From Kineococcus xinjiangensis (GTDB lineage: Bacteria; Actinomycetota; Actinomycetes; Actinomycetales; Kineococcaceae): a DNA stretch of 64,000 bases. The stretch is from NCBI RefSeq assembly GCF_002934625.1, contig NZ_PTJD01000010.1, positions 62,001 through 126,000 of the forward strand. Reading direction: 5' to 3'. Shown one piece after another: positions 8,408 to 18,154 of this stretch (positions are counted from its first letter, which is position 1; each line of letters begins with the position of its first letter). The notes beneath the pieces are model-generated. The model ran no database searches. It was given only the letters and a program-made list of their open reading frames with translations, and was not told where the DNA came from. The position numbers were made by a program, and so were the translations under genes.

Positions 8408-9441
8408 GCGGGCCCTCCCCGGCCACCGCCGCGGTGCGCCGCGCGGTCCGCGAGGACCTCGCCCTGCTGCGCCGCGAGTGCTCCGGACGGGTGGTCCTCG
8501 TGGCGTGCAGCGGGGGCGCCGACTCCCTCGCCCTGGCCGCCGGTGCCGCGTTCGCCGCGGCACGCTCCGGGTTCGCCACGGGCGCCGTCGTCGTGGACCA
8601 CGGGCTGCAGCCGGGCTCGGCGGCGGTCGCCGAGGCCGCGGCCGGCCAGTGCCGGGGTCTCGGTCTGGAGCCCGTCGACGTGGTCGCGGTGGCGGTGGGC
8701 CGCGCCGGGGGCCCGGAGGCCGCGGCCCGCGACGCCCGCTACGCCGCCCTGGAGGCCGCAGCCGTCGCGCACGGGGCGGAGGCCGTCCTGCTCGCGCACA
8801 CCCGCGACGACCAGGCGGAGAGCGTCCTGCTGGGGCTGGCGCGCGGGTCGGGGGCGCGCAGCCTCGCGGGGATGCCGGCGGTGCGCGGACGGTGGCGCCG
8901 TCCCCTGCTGGAGCTGCCCCGCTCGGTGGTGCGGGCCGCCTGCGCCGACGCGGGCCTGGTGCCGTGGGAGGACCCGGCCAACGCCGACGCCGCCCTGGCC
9001 CGCGCGCGGGTGCGCCACCGCGTCCTGCCGGTGCTGGAGGCCGAGCTCGGCCCGGGTGCCGCCGCCGCCCTGGCCCGCACCGCCCGCGCCCTGCGCGACG
9101 ACGCCGACGCGCTGGACGCCCTGACCGACGCCCTCGCCGCCTCGGCCGTGCGCGTCGAACCCGCCGGCGGTGCCTCCGCCGCGGTGGCCGACCTGGCGGC
9201 GCAGCCGGCGGCGCTGCGGCGGCGGTTGCTGCGGCGGCTGGCGCTGGCGGCCGGTGCTCCCGCCGGGGCGCTGGCCGCGGTGCACGTCGACGCCGCCGAC
9301 GCCCTGCTGCTGGACTGGCGCGGGCAGGGGCCGGTGGCGCTGCCGGGGGGTCTGGAGCTGCGGCGTTCGTGTGGCAGGCTGCGCGTGGAGCGCGGTGCCC
9401 GGCCCCGGGAACCGCTCCGAGCCAGGACGCCGGGGACCTGA
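8404..9441 (+). CDS. tilS: tRNA(Ile)-lysidine synthase
   Basis: 345 residues. PP-loop ATP pyrophosphatase: the P-loop SGGADS is at about residues 40-45, followed by [10 protein letters not shown] and the [10 protein letters not shown] motif that distinguishes TilS. It adds lysine to C34 of the CAU-anticodon tRNA(Ile), switching it to read AUA. The C-terminal substrate domain is degenerate and Ala/Arg-rich, ending near residue 345; that is shorter than enterobacterial TilS but normal for actinobacteria. The start ATG overlaps the previous stop by 4 nt. hpt follows after 39 nt, a pairing conserved in many bacteria. Confidence 0.94.
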   Translation: MSGPSPATAAVRRAVREDLALLRRECSGRVVLVACSGGADSLALAAGAAFAAARSGFATGAVVVDHGLQPGSAAVAEAAAGQCRGLGLEPVDVVAVAVGRAGGPEAAARDARYAALEAAAVAHGAEAVLLAHTRDDQAESVLLGLARGSGARSLAGMPAVRGRWRRPLLELPRSVVRAACADAGLVPWEDPANADAALARARVRHRVLPVLEAELGPGAAAALARTARALRDDADALDALTDALAASAVRVEPAGGASAAVADLAAQPAALRRRLLRRLALAAGAPAGALAAVHVDAADALLLDWRGQGPVALPGGLELRRSCGRLRVERGARPREPLRARTPGT

Positions 9442-9480
9442 CGCGGGTCGCCGGGCAGCGAGCAGTCGAGGAGGCACGGG

Positions 9481-10032
9481 GTGGACGCCCAGGACGTCGG
9501 GACGGACCTCGAGAGGGTCCTGCTGACCAAGGAGCAGATCGCTGCCCGCGTGCAGGAGCTGGCGGCGGAGCTGGACCGCGACTACGCGGGCAAGGACGTG
9601 CTGCTGGTGGGCGTGCTGAAGGGCGCCGTCATGGTGATGGCGGACCTGTCCCGCGCCATGCGCATCCCCGTGGCGATGGACTGGATGGCGGTCAGCTCCT
9701 ACGGCTCCGGCACCCGCTCCTCGGGGGTGGTCCGCATCCTCAAGGACCTCGACGCCGACATCTCCGGCCGCCACGTCCTCGTCGTGGAGGACATCATCGA
9801 CTCGGGCCTGACCCTGTCGTGGCTGCTGGCCAACCTCAGCTCGCGCGAGCCCGCGTCGGTGCGGGTGTGCACGCTGCTGCGCAAGCCGGACGCCGCGAAG
9901 GTCCACGTGGACGTGGCGTACGTCGGCTTCGACATCCCCAACGAGTTCGTCGTGGGCTACGGCCTCGACTTCGCCGACCGCTACCGCAACCTGGACGCGG
10001 TGGGCACCCTCGCCCCGCACGTCTACAGCTGA
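9481..10032 (+). CDS. hpt: Hypoxanthine (guanine) phosphoribosyltransferase
   Basis: 183 residues. Salvages hypoxanthine and guanine to IMP and GMP with PRPP. The PRPP-binding signature VVEDIIDSG lies at residues 101-109, preceded by the flexible-loop region [14 protein letters not shown] and followed by [36 protein letters not shown], all typical. GTG start with AGGAGG 8-13 nt upstream. It sits between tilS and ftsH as in many Gram-positive genomes. Confidence 0.95.
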   Translation: MDAQDVGTDLERVLLTKEQIAARVQELAAELDRDYAGKDVLLVGVLKGAVMVMADLSRAMRIPVAMDWMAVSSYGSGTRSSGVVRILKDLDADISGRHVLVVEDIIDSGLTLSWLLANLSSREPASVRVCTLLRKPDAAKVHVDVAYVGFDIPNEFVVGYGLDFADRYRNLDAVGTLAPHVYS

Positions 10033-10132
10033 CCCCGTCCGCGGCCGGCGCCGCGGAACCGGCGGGCCACCGCCGTCGTTGCAGTCCCTGAGCGCCGGTC
10101 TCCGCGACAGCACCCGTGCCAGGTGCGCGGTG

Positions 10133-10180
10133 TACCGTCGTGCCAACTACGTGCTAGCAGGAGGGACGGGGGTCGCCCCC
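10133..10180 (+). promoter_or_regulatory. ftsH promoter and leader with a hairpin between Shine-Dalgarno and start
   Basis: TGTACCGT (extended -10, TACCGT at 10133-10138) is followed by the Shine-Dalgarno AGGAGGG (10159-10165) and then GGGGG-TCG-CCCCC (10168-10180). The ATG is at 10189, 23 nt from the SD in the linear sequence but about 10 nt once the small hairpin is folded. Confidence 0.45.
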
Positions 10181-10188
10181 CTCGACTG

Positions 10189-12171
<1,983 letters not shown>

Positions 12172-12228
12172 CGCCCCGGCCCCACCGAGCGGGCCGCGGC
12201 ACCCACCAGCGCAGCAGGAGCGACCACC

Positions 12229-12849
12229 ATCGACAGCACGCCCACGAGCGGGGCCGGAGCGCCGGAGACCACCGGCGCCCGGCCCCGCTTCGACGTTCCC
12301 CGCGCCGAGGCCGCCGTGCGCGAGCTGCTCCTCGCCATCGGCGAGGACCCCGACCGCGAGGGCCTGCGCGACACCCCCCAGCGGGTGGCGCGCGCCTACC
12401 GCGAGATGTTCGCCGGCCTCTGGCAGGACCCGACAGACGTCCTCGTCACCGACTTCGGCCTCGAGCACGACGAGCTGGTCCTCGTCCGCGACATCGAGGT
12501 GCAGTCGATGTGCGAGCACCACCTGCTGCCCTTCCACGGCGTCGCCCACGTCGGCTACATCCCCGGTGAGCACGGCCGGGTGACGGGGCTGTCGAAGCTG
12601 GCCCGGCTGGTGGACCTCTACGCCCGCCGCCCCCAGCTGCAGGAGCAGCTCACCACCCAGGTCGCCGACGCCCTGATGAGCCGGCTGCACCCGCGCGGCG
12701 CCATCGTGGTCGTGGAGTGCGAGCACTTCTGCATGAGCTACCGCGGGGTCCGCAAGGACGGCGCCCGCACGGTCACCTCCGCGGTCCGCGGCGCGCTGCG
12801 CAACCCCGCCACGCGGGCGGAGGCCATGAGCCTCATCGTGGGGCGCTGA
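12229..12849 (+). CDS. folE: GTP cyclohydrolase I, apparently with an AUC start codon
   Basis: Converts GTP to 7,8-dihydroneopterin triphosphate, first step of folate synthesis. Zinc ligands are seen in [11 protein letters not shown] and ECEHFCM, plus the signature [10 protein letters not shown] and [17 protein letters not shown]. Between the ftsH stop and the GTG at 12316 this frame has no ATG, GTG or TTG, yet the codons before 12316 encode [11 protein letters not shown], which matches the conserved first helix of actinobacterial FolE. AGGAG at 12216-12220 lies 8 nt before ATC 12229, so an AUC start giving 206 residues is the best reading. Starting at GTG 12316 would give 177 residues lacking part of that helix. 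Followed by folP after 1 nt. Confidence 0.9.
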   Translation: MDSTPTSGAGAPETTGARPRFDVPRAEAAVRELLLAIGEDPDREGLRDTPQRVARAYREMFAGLWQDPTDVLVTDFGLEHDELVLVRDIEVQSMCEHHLLPFHGVAHVGYIPGEHGRVTGLSKLARLVDLYARRPQLQEQLTTQVADALMSRLHPRGAIVVVECEHFCMSYRGVRKDGARTVTSAVRGALRNPATRAEAMSLIVGR

Positions 12850-12850
12850 C

Positions 12851-13768
12851 GTGGAGCCGGGCGGTCGCGGCCCGCGCGACGTCGCCGCGCTGCTGGCGCC
12901 GGGGCGGTGCCGGGTCGTGGGGGTCCTCAACGTCACCCCCGACTCCTTCTCCGACGGCGGCCGCTGGATGGCCGCGGACGCTGCTGTGGCCCACGCGCAG
13001 GCGATGGTCGCGGCGGGCGCGGACCTCGTCGACGTCGGCGGGGAGTCCACCCGCCCCGGGGCGCAGCGCGTGGGCGCCGACGAGGAGGCGCGCCGGGTGC
13101 TGCCGATCGTGGAGCGCCTCGCCGCGGCCGGGGTGGCGGTGAGCGTGGACACGATGCGGGCGGACGTCGCCCGCCGGGCCGTGCAGGCCGGTGCGGTGGT
13201 CGTCAACGACGTCAGCGGCGGCCTGGCCGACGAGGCGATGGCGGCGGCCGTGGCGGCGACGGGCGCGCTGTTCGTGGTGTCCCACTGGCGCGGCCACAGC
13301 GACGTCATGACCTCCCGCGCCACCTACACCGACGTGGTCGCCGATGTCGTCGCGGAGCTCGCCGCCGCCCGCGACCGCGCGGTGGCCGCGGGCGTTCCGG
13401 CGGAGCGGGTCGTGCTGGACCCCGGGCTGGGCTTCGCGAAGGTCGGCGAGCACGACTGGGCGCTGCTGCGCTCCCTGGACCGCCTGCGCGCCCTCGGGCA
13501 CCCGCTGCTGGTGGGTGCCTCCCGCAAGCGGTTCCTCGGTGCCCTCCTCGCCGGTCCCGACGGCGCCGCGCCACCGGCGCCGGAGCGCGACGCCGCGACG
13601 GCCGCGGTGACGGCGCTGGCCGCGCACGCCGGGGCGTGGGGGGTGCGCGTGCACGACGTGGCCTCCTCCGCGGCGGCGGTGCGCGTGGCGGCGGCGTGGG
13701 CGGACCCGGCCGCCGAGCGACCCGGCCCACCGGTCGCCGCGGGCGAGCGGGCAGGATCGCGTCCATGA
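12851..13768 (+). CDS. folP: Dihydropteroate synthase
   Basis: 305 residues. Joins p-aminobenzoate to dihydropterin pyrophosphate; the sulfonamide target. TIM-barrel motifs: GVLNVTPDSFSDGG at about 24-37, DLVDVGGESTRPGA at about 58-71, SVDTMRADV, VVNDVSGG, DPGLGFAK and the pyrophosphate-binding GASRKRFLG. The C-terminal ~25 residues are an Ala/Pro/Gly-rich extension. GTG start one nucleotide after the folE stop; its stop overlaps folB (ATGA). Confidence 0.95.
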   Translation: MEPGGRGPRDVAALLAPGRCRVVGVLNVTPDSFSDGGRWMAADAAVAHAQAMVAAGADLVDVGGESTRPGAQRVGADEEARRVLPIVERLAAAGVAVSVDTMRADVARRAVQAGAVVVNDVSGGLADEAMAAAVAATGALFVVSHWRGHSDVMTSRATYTDVVADVVAELAAARDRAVAAGVPAERVVLDPGLGFAKVGEHDWALLRSLDRLRALGHPLLVGASRKRFLGALLAGPDGAAPPAPERDAATAAVTALAAHAGAWGVRVHDVASSAAAVRVAAAWADPAAERPGPPVAAGERAGSRP

Positions 13769-14193
13769 GCACCCTGGACGCCAGCCCGCCGGTGCTGGAC
13801 CGCTCCGGCCGTCCCCTGGACCGCATCGTCGTGCGGGGTCTGGAGGCCGTCGGCCACCACGGCGTCTACGAGGAGGAGCGCCGCGACGGGCAGCTCTTCC
13901 GGGTCGACGTGGCCCTGCACCTGGACACCCGGGCCGCCGCCGCGGAGGACGACCTCGCCGCCACCGTCCACTACGGGGTGCTGTCGGAGCGGATCGTGGC
14001 CGTGCTGACGGGGGAGCCCGTGGACCTGCTGGAGACCCTCGCGGAGCGGATCGCCGCGCTGTGCCTGGCGGAGCCCCCCGTGCGGGCCGTCGACGTGGTG
14101 GTGCACAAGCCGCACGCGCCCATCCCCGTGGCCTTCGCCGACGTGGAGGTCGCGGTCCGCCGCACCCGCGGCGACGAGCGGGGCTGCGCGTGA
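13765..14193 (+). CDS. folB: Dihydroneopterin aldolase
   Basis: 142 residues, about 20 longer at the N-terminus than the enzyme core, which begins at DRIVVRGLEAVGHHGVYEEER. It cleaves dihydroneopterin to hydroxymethyl-dihydropterin plus glycolaldehyde. The catalytic Glu is in GVYEEERRDGQ and the Lys in VVHKPHAPIP. ATG overlaps the folP stop by 4 nt and its own stop overlaps folK, so the four fol genes are translationally coupled. Confidence 0.95.
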   Translation: MSTLDASPPVLDRSGRPLDRIVVRGLEAVGHHGVYEEERRDGQLFRVDVALHLDTRAAAAEDDLAATVHYGVLSERIVAVLTGEPVDLLETLAERIAALCLAEPPVRAVDVVVHKPHAPIPVAFADVEVAVRRTRGDERGCA

Positions 14194-14729
14194 GCGGCGA
14201 CCCGCTGACGGCGGCACCGGCCGCCCCGGCAGCGGCGGTGCTGGCCCTGGGCACGAACCTCGGCGACCGGGGGGAGGCGCTGCGCTCCGCCGTCCGTGCG
14301 CTGCGGTCGGTGCCCGGGGTGCGGGTGCGGGCCGTCTCGCCGGTCGTGGAGACCGATCCCGTCGGTGGCCCCGAGCAGCCCGACTACCTCAACGCCGTCG
14401 TGCTCGTCGAGACGGACCTCGCCCCGCAGGGGCTGCTCGACGCCTGCCAGGACGTCGAGGCGCGGCACAGGCGGGACCGCTCGCCGGCGGCGGTGCGCTG
14501 GGGCGCGCGGACCCTGGACGTCGACGTCGTCGACTACGCGGGGCTCGTCGCCGCGTCGGAGCGCCTCGTCCTGCCGCATCCCCGCGCGCACACCCGGGCC
14601 TTCGTGCTGGCCCCCTGGCACGCCGTCGACCCCGCCGCGGTCCTGCCGGGGCCGGGCGGGGGGCGGGTCGCGGACCTGCTGGCCGCGGCGGGCGCGCAGG
14701 GCGTGCGTCCCGCGGAGGTGGCGCTGTGA
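14190..14729 (+). CDS. folK: 2-amino-4-hydroxy-6-hydroxymethyldihydropteridine pyrophosphokinase
   Basis: 179 residues. Transfers pyrophosphate from ATP to hydroxymethyl-dihydropterin, giving the FolP substrate. Seen: ALGTNLGDR near the N-terminus, VVETDPVGGPEQPDYLNAVV, and the ATP/Mg signature RRDRSPAAVRWGARTLDVDVVDY with its two aspartates, then LPHPRAHTRAFVLAPW. GTG start overlaps the folB stop; the DUF3180 gene overlaps its own stop. Confidence 0.95.
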   Translation: MSGDPLTAAPAAPAAAVLALGTNLGDRGEALRSAVRALRSVPGVRVRAVSPVVETDPVGGPEQPDYLNAVVLVETDLAPQGLLDACQDVEARHRRDRSPAAVRWGARTLDVDVVDYAGLVAASERLVLPHPRAHTRAFVLAPWHAVDPAAVLPGPGGGRVADLLAAAGAQGVRPAEVAL

Positions 14730-15211
14730 GGCCGACGCAGTGGTCGCGGCTGGTGGCCGTCGCCGCGGTGGCGGGGGCCCTGACGTGGGCGGGCGTGCGG
14801 CTGTGGGCGGCCCGTGGCGCGCACGAGCCGCCGCTGCTGTGGACGACGGTGGCGGCGCTGGTGCTCATCGCGGTCGTCGTCGCGGGCGCGGGCTGGCCGG
14901 TGCGGCAGTGGCTGCGCGGGGACCGGCAGCGGCGCATCGACGCCCTGCGCGCGGCCCGCACGGCGGTGCTGGGCAAGGCGTCGGCGTACGCGGGGTCGCT
15001 GCTGCTGGGCTGGTTCGGCGGGCAGGCGGCGCACTACGCCGCGACGTTCGCGATCGACGCCCGCCGGGAGCGGATGTGGGTGGCGCTGGCCGCAGCCCTG
15101 GCGTCGCTGCTGATGGTGGTGGCGGGGCTGCTGGTGGAGCGCTGGTGCCGCGTGCCGCCGCGCCAGGACCGGGACACGGGCGGCGGAGCGGTGGCCGACG
15201 CGCTGGACTGA
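14726..15211 (+). CDS. DUF3180 membrane protein
   Basis: 161 residues with four hydrophobic segments (about 8-26, 36-56, 88-106 and 112-132), cytoplasmic loop WLRGDRQRRIDALRAARTAVLGKASAYAGSLL-like in DUF3180 proteins. The family is actinobacterial, of unknown function, and typically sits directly after folK, which supports the call. GTG start overlaps folK by 4 nt. It closes the folate operon; a C-rich tract and a pair of palindromes follow. Confidence 0.85.
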   Translation: MRPTQWSRLVAVAAVAGALTWAGVRLWAARGAHEPPLLWTTVAALVLIAVVVAGAGWPVRQWLRGDRQRRIDALRAARTAVLGKASAYAGSLLLGWFGGQAAHYAATFAIDARRERMWVALAAALASLLMVVAGLLVERWCRVPPRQDRDTGGGAVADALD

Positions 15212-15330
15212 CGCCCGGCCCCGCCCCGCCCCGCCCCGCTCCGCCCCGCCCTCCTCCGCCCCGCCCCGCCCGGAAAGGACCCTTTCCGGGGTCGTCCGGG
15301 GGTGCGCGAGCACGGAAAGGACCCTTTCCG
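15212..15330 (+). repeat. Paired-palindrome intergenic element, copy A, with C-rich tract
   Basis: A C-rich, G-poor tract of CCCCG-type units (15217-15270) is followed by CGGAAAGGACCCTTTCCG at 15271-15288 and the same 18-mer at 15313-15330, starts exactly 42 bp apart with a 24-nt spacer. The reverse complement of the spacer (TGCTCG...CGACCC) resembles the spacer of copy C. Lies between convergent DUF3180 and opuCA genes. Confidence 0.85.
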
Positions 15331-15385
15331 GGGTTCAGGAGGGGTTCTTGAAGGGTCCAGGAGGGGCTCGGCCGGCGCCCCCGCC

Positions 15386-16582
15386 TCAGTCGTCGTCCTC
15401 CACGTGCCCGGGGGTGCCGCGGCGCAGCGCCGTGTGCACGACGTCGGGGGTGAGGATGCCGACGTAGCGGTCCCCGTCGAGCACCGGCAGCCACCGCTGG
15501 TCCTGGGCGAGCAGCATGGAGAACCCCGTCCGCAGGGTCTCGGTCTGCTGGATGGACGAGGCGAAGGGCCGCAGCCACTCGCCCACGGTGCCCTGCCGCG
15601 CCCCCACGCGCATCGCCTGCGTGACCGACCCGCGGCTGACCCAGCCGAGCGGGTGCACCTCGTCCGCGTCGAGGACCACGCCCCAGGAGCGGCCGTCGAC
15701 CTCCAGCGCCGTGGCGGCGTAGCCGACGCCGTCGCCCTCGGCGAGGACGGTGGGCCGGTCCAGGTCGTCGGGCCGGATGGGGGTGACGGCCAGGCGCCGC
15801 AGGCCGCGGTCGGAGCCGATGAACCGGATGACGAACTCGTTGGCCGGGTCCGACAGCAGGGTCGAGGGGTCGGCGTACTGCTCCAGCACGCCGCCGGCGC
15901 TGAGCACGGCGACCCGGTCGGCCATCTTCACCGCCTCGTCGAGGTCGTGGGTGACGAACAGGACGGTCTTGCGCAGCTCCGACTGGATGCGCAGGAACTC
16001 GTTCTGCAGCCGCTCGCGCACCACCGGGTCGACGGCCCCGAACGGCTCGTCCATGAGCAGCACCGGGGGGTCCGCGGCGAGCGCCCGGGCGACGCCCACG
16101 CGCTGCTGCTGGCCGCCGGAGAGCTCGTGCGGGTAGCGGCTGCCGTACTCGCCGGGGGGCAGGCCGACGAGGTCGAGCAGCTCGTCGGCGCGCCGGCGCC
16201 ACAGCCGTGACTCCCAGCCGAGGAGCTTGGGCACGGTGCCGACGTTGGTGCGCACGTCGAGGTGCGGCAGCAGGCCGCCCGCCTGGATGACGTAGCCGAT
16301 GCCGCGGCGCAGCTGGACGGGGTCGGAGTGGGTGACGTCCGTCCCGTGCAGGAGGATCCGCCCGGAGCTGGGCTCGACGAGGCGGTTGACCATCCGCAGG
16401 ATCGTGGACTTGCCGCAGCCGGAGGGGCCCACGAGCGCCACGAGCTCGCCGTTGCGGACGTCCATCGTCAGGTCCCCGACGGCCACGGTCCCGTCGGGGT
16501 ACTGCTTGCGGACACCGTCGAGACGGATGGCGACGTCACCGGTAGCGTCGGCCGCGTGATCCTCGGTGGTCTCGGCGCTCAT
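15386..16582 (-). CDS. opuCA: Compatible-solute ABC transporter ATP-binding protein with CBS domains (OpuCA-like)
   Basis: 398 residues. ATPase domain with Walker A GPSGCGKST (about 52-60), Q-loop YVIQAGGLLPH, signature LSGGQQQR and Walker B VLLMDEPFGAVDP, followed by two CBS modules from about residue 262 to the end. This architecture is that of OpuCA/ProV subunits that energise import of glycine betaine, choline or carnitine-type osmolytes; the CBS pair senses ionic strength in studied homologues. ATG start at 16582. It faces its two permeases and binding protein divergently, with only about 24 bp between the apparent start points, which is unusual because these genes normally form one operon. 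Confidence 0.9.
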   Translation of the reverse strand: MSAETTEDHAADATGDVAIRLDGVRKQYPDGTVAVGDLTMDVRNGELVALVGPSGCGKSTILRMVNRLVEPSSGRILLHGTDVTHSDPVQLRRGIGYVIQAGGLLPHLDVRTNVGTVPKLLGWESRLWRRRADELLDLVGLPPGEYGSRYPHELSGGQQQRVGVARALAADPPVLLMDEPFGAVDPVVRERLQNEFLRIQSELRKTVLFVTHDLDEAVKMADRVAVLSAGGVLEQYADPSTLLSDPANEFVIRFIGSDRGLRRLAVTPIRPDDLDRPTVLAEGDGVGYAATALEVDGRSWGVVLDADEVHPLGWVSRGSVTQAMRVGARQGTVGEWLRPFASSIQQTETLRTGFSMLLAQDQRWLPVLDGDRYVGILTPDVVHTALRRGTPGHVEDDD

Positions 16583-16606
16583 GTCCGAAGCCTGTCCGAG
16601 GGCTGC

Positions 16607-17299
16607 CTGAGCCGCAACGAGTGGATCTGCGGGGACTACCTGGACTCCCGCCGCGCGGAGCTGCTGGCCGCGACGTGGCAGCACGCCTGGATCACCGTGG
16701 TCAGCGTGGTCCTCGCGTCGGTGCTGGCGTTCCCGCTGGCGCTGCTGGTGCGGCGCCGGCCGGGGCCGAAGGGGCTGCTGCTGGCGTCGTCGACGGTGCT
16801 CTACTCCATCCCGTCGCTGGCGCTGATCCCCGTGATGGTGCCCTTCACGGGCCTGTCGCCGTGGACGGTGGTGCTGCCGCTGGCGCTGTACTCGCTGGCC
16901 GTGCTGCTGCGCAACACCCTCGCGGGGCTGGACGGGGTGCCGACGCCGGTGGTGGACGCCGCGCGGGGCATGGGGTACGCCCCGGCGCGGCTGCTGCTGA
17001 CCGTGGAGCTGCCGCTGGCGCTGCCGGCGATCCTGGCGGGTCTGCGCATCGCCACCGTCTCGGCCGTGGCGATGACCACGATCGGCGGGCTGGTGGGCTT
17101 CGGCGGCCTGGGCACGCTGCTGCTGGACGGGCAGCGGAGGAACTTCCGGGCGCAGGTCCTGACCGCGACGGTGCTGGTGGTCGCGCTGGCGGTGGTGGTG
17201 GACCTGGTGCTGCTGGCGGTGCAGCGGGCGGCGGGGCGGCGGGGCGGGCGGCGTGCGGCCGGCGCGGAGCCGGTCCTGCAGGGGGGTGGGCCGGGGTGA
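16607..17299 (+). CDS. opuCB: Compatible-solute ABC transporter permease (OpuCB-like), start codon uncertain
   Basis: About 230 residues with five to six membrane helices and the BPD_transp_1 signature ARGMGYAPARLLLTVELPLALPAILAGLR. Homologues begin with a short NEWIC..YL segment, present here at 16613 onward, but no ATG, GTG or TTG lies just before it. The nearest candidates are CTG at 16607 (with GAGGG 4 nt upstream) and GTG at 16556, which would overlap the divergent opuCA gene by 27 bp. Coordinates use the CTG. The stop overlaps the next permease by 4 nt. Confidence 0.82.
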   Translation: MSRNEWICGDYLDSRRAELLAATWQHAWITVVSVVLASVLAFPLALLVRRRPGPKGLLLASSTVLYSIPSLALIPVMVPFTGLSPWTVVLPLALYSLAVLLRNTLAGLDGVPTPVVDAARGMGYAPARLLLTVELPLALPAILAGLRIATVSAVAMTTIGGLVGFGGLGTLLLDGQRRNFRAQVLTATVLVVALAVVVDLVLLAVQRAAGRRGGRRAAGAEPVLQGGGPG

Positions 17300-18063
17300 G
17301 CGCCTCGCAGGGCTGGGTGGGGCTGGTCGGGGACTACCTGCTGGACCCGCGCAGCTGGACGGAGCCGGGCGGGCTGGGGGAGCGCCTCGTCGAGCACGTG
17401 TGGCTGAGCGGGCTGAGCGTGGCGCTCGCGGTGCTGCTGACGGTGCCGGTGGCGCTGCTGCTGGGCCACGCCGGGCGCGGCGGCGGGCTGGCGGTGGTGC
17501 TGGGCAACCTGGGGCGGGCGGTGCCGGTGCTGGCGCTGATCGCGCTGCTCTTCCTGCTGCCGGCGCCGCTGGGGCCGCGGGACGCCTCGGTGGTGGTGGC
17601 GCTGACGCTGTTCGCGGTGCCGCCGCTGCTGACGAACACCTACGTCGGGGTGCGGCAGGTGGACCGGGGCGTGGTGGAGGCGGCGCGGGGGATGGGCATG
17701 AGCGCCGCGCAGGTGCTGCTGCGGGTGGAGCTGCCGCTGGCGCTGCCGCTGGTGCTGACGGGGCTGCGGCTGGCGGCCCTGCAGACGGTGGCGACGGCCT
17801 CGGTGGCGGGGATGGTGGCCGGGCCGGGGCTGGGGCGGATCGTGACGGAGGGGTTCACGACGGACGCGCCGAGCCGCTACGTGGGTGCGGCGCTGGTGAT
17901 CGCCGCACTGGCGCTGGCGGTGGAGGGGCTGCTGGTGCTGCTGCAGCGCGCCGCCGACCGGGTGGGCCGGGCGCGGCGCAGGGGGCCGGGTGGCGGCGCG
18001 GCGGACGACGGAGAGGACCTGCAGGACGCGGGTGTCGCCTCCCTGGGGTTCACTACGTCCTGA
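17296..18063 (+). CDS. opuCD: Compatible-solute ABC transporter permease (OpuCD-like)
   Basis: 255 residues, second membrane subunit. N-terminal segment VGDYLLDPRSW is typical, then five to six helices and the EAARGMGMSAAQVLLRVELPLALPLVLTGLRLAA coupling loop that contacts the ATPase. Its C-terminal 25 residues are hydrophilic. GTG start overlaps the preceding permease stop (GTGA). With opuCA (divergent) and the lipoprotein 91 bp downstream it forms a complete type I importer. Confidence 0.9.
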   Translation: MSASQGWVGLVGDYLLDPRSWTEPGGLGERLVEHVWLSGLSVALAVLLTVPVALLLGHAGRGGGLAVVLGNLGRAVPVLALIALLFLLPAPLGPRDASVVVALTLFAVPPLLTNTYVGVRQVDRGVVEAARGMGMSAAQVLLRVELPLALPLVLTGLRLAALQTVATASVAGMVAGPGLGRIVTEGFTTDAPSRYVGAALVIAALALAVEGLLVLLQRAADRVGRARRRGPGGGAADDGEDLQDAGVASLGFTTS

Positions 18064-18154
18064 CAGCAGCGCGAGCGGCCGGGGGTCGTCCCCGGTTCCC
18101 CCCTCGCCGGACACGCGTGGCCTGGCGGTCACGGGACACAGAAGGCGGTCTTCG

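Noticed and set aside
5227-10146. Very long open frame on the minus strand across dacB, DUF2342, tilS and hpt
   Set aside because: It is opposite well-supported genes, is rich in Arg/Gly/Pro/Ala without domains, and is what extreme third-position GC produces on the antisense strand.
15217-15270. CCCCG-rich stretch as a microsatellite or coding end
   Set aside because: Units are irregular (interrupted by CTCCG and CCTCCTCC) and outside any gene; better viewed as the C-rich part of the paired-palindrome element.
15271-15330. CRISPR-like array
   Set aside because: Only two short palindromic repeats with one 24-nt spacer, repeated at other loci with different spacers; no cas genes nearby.
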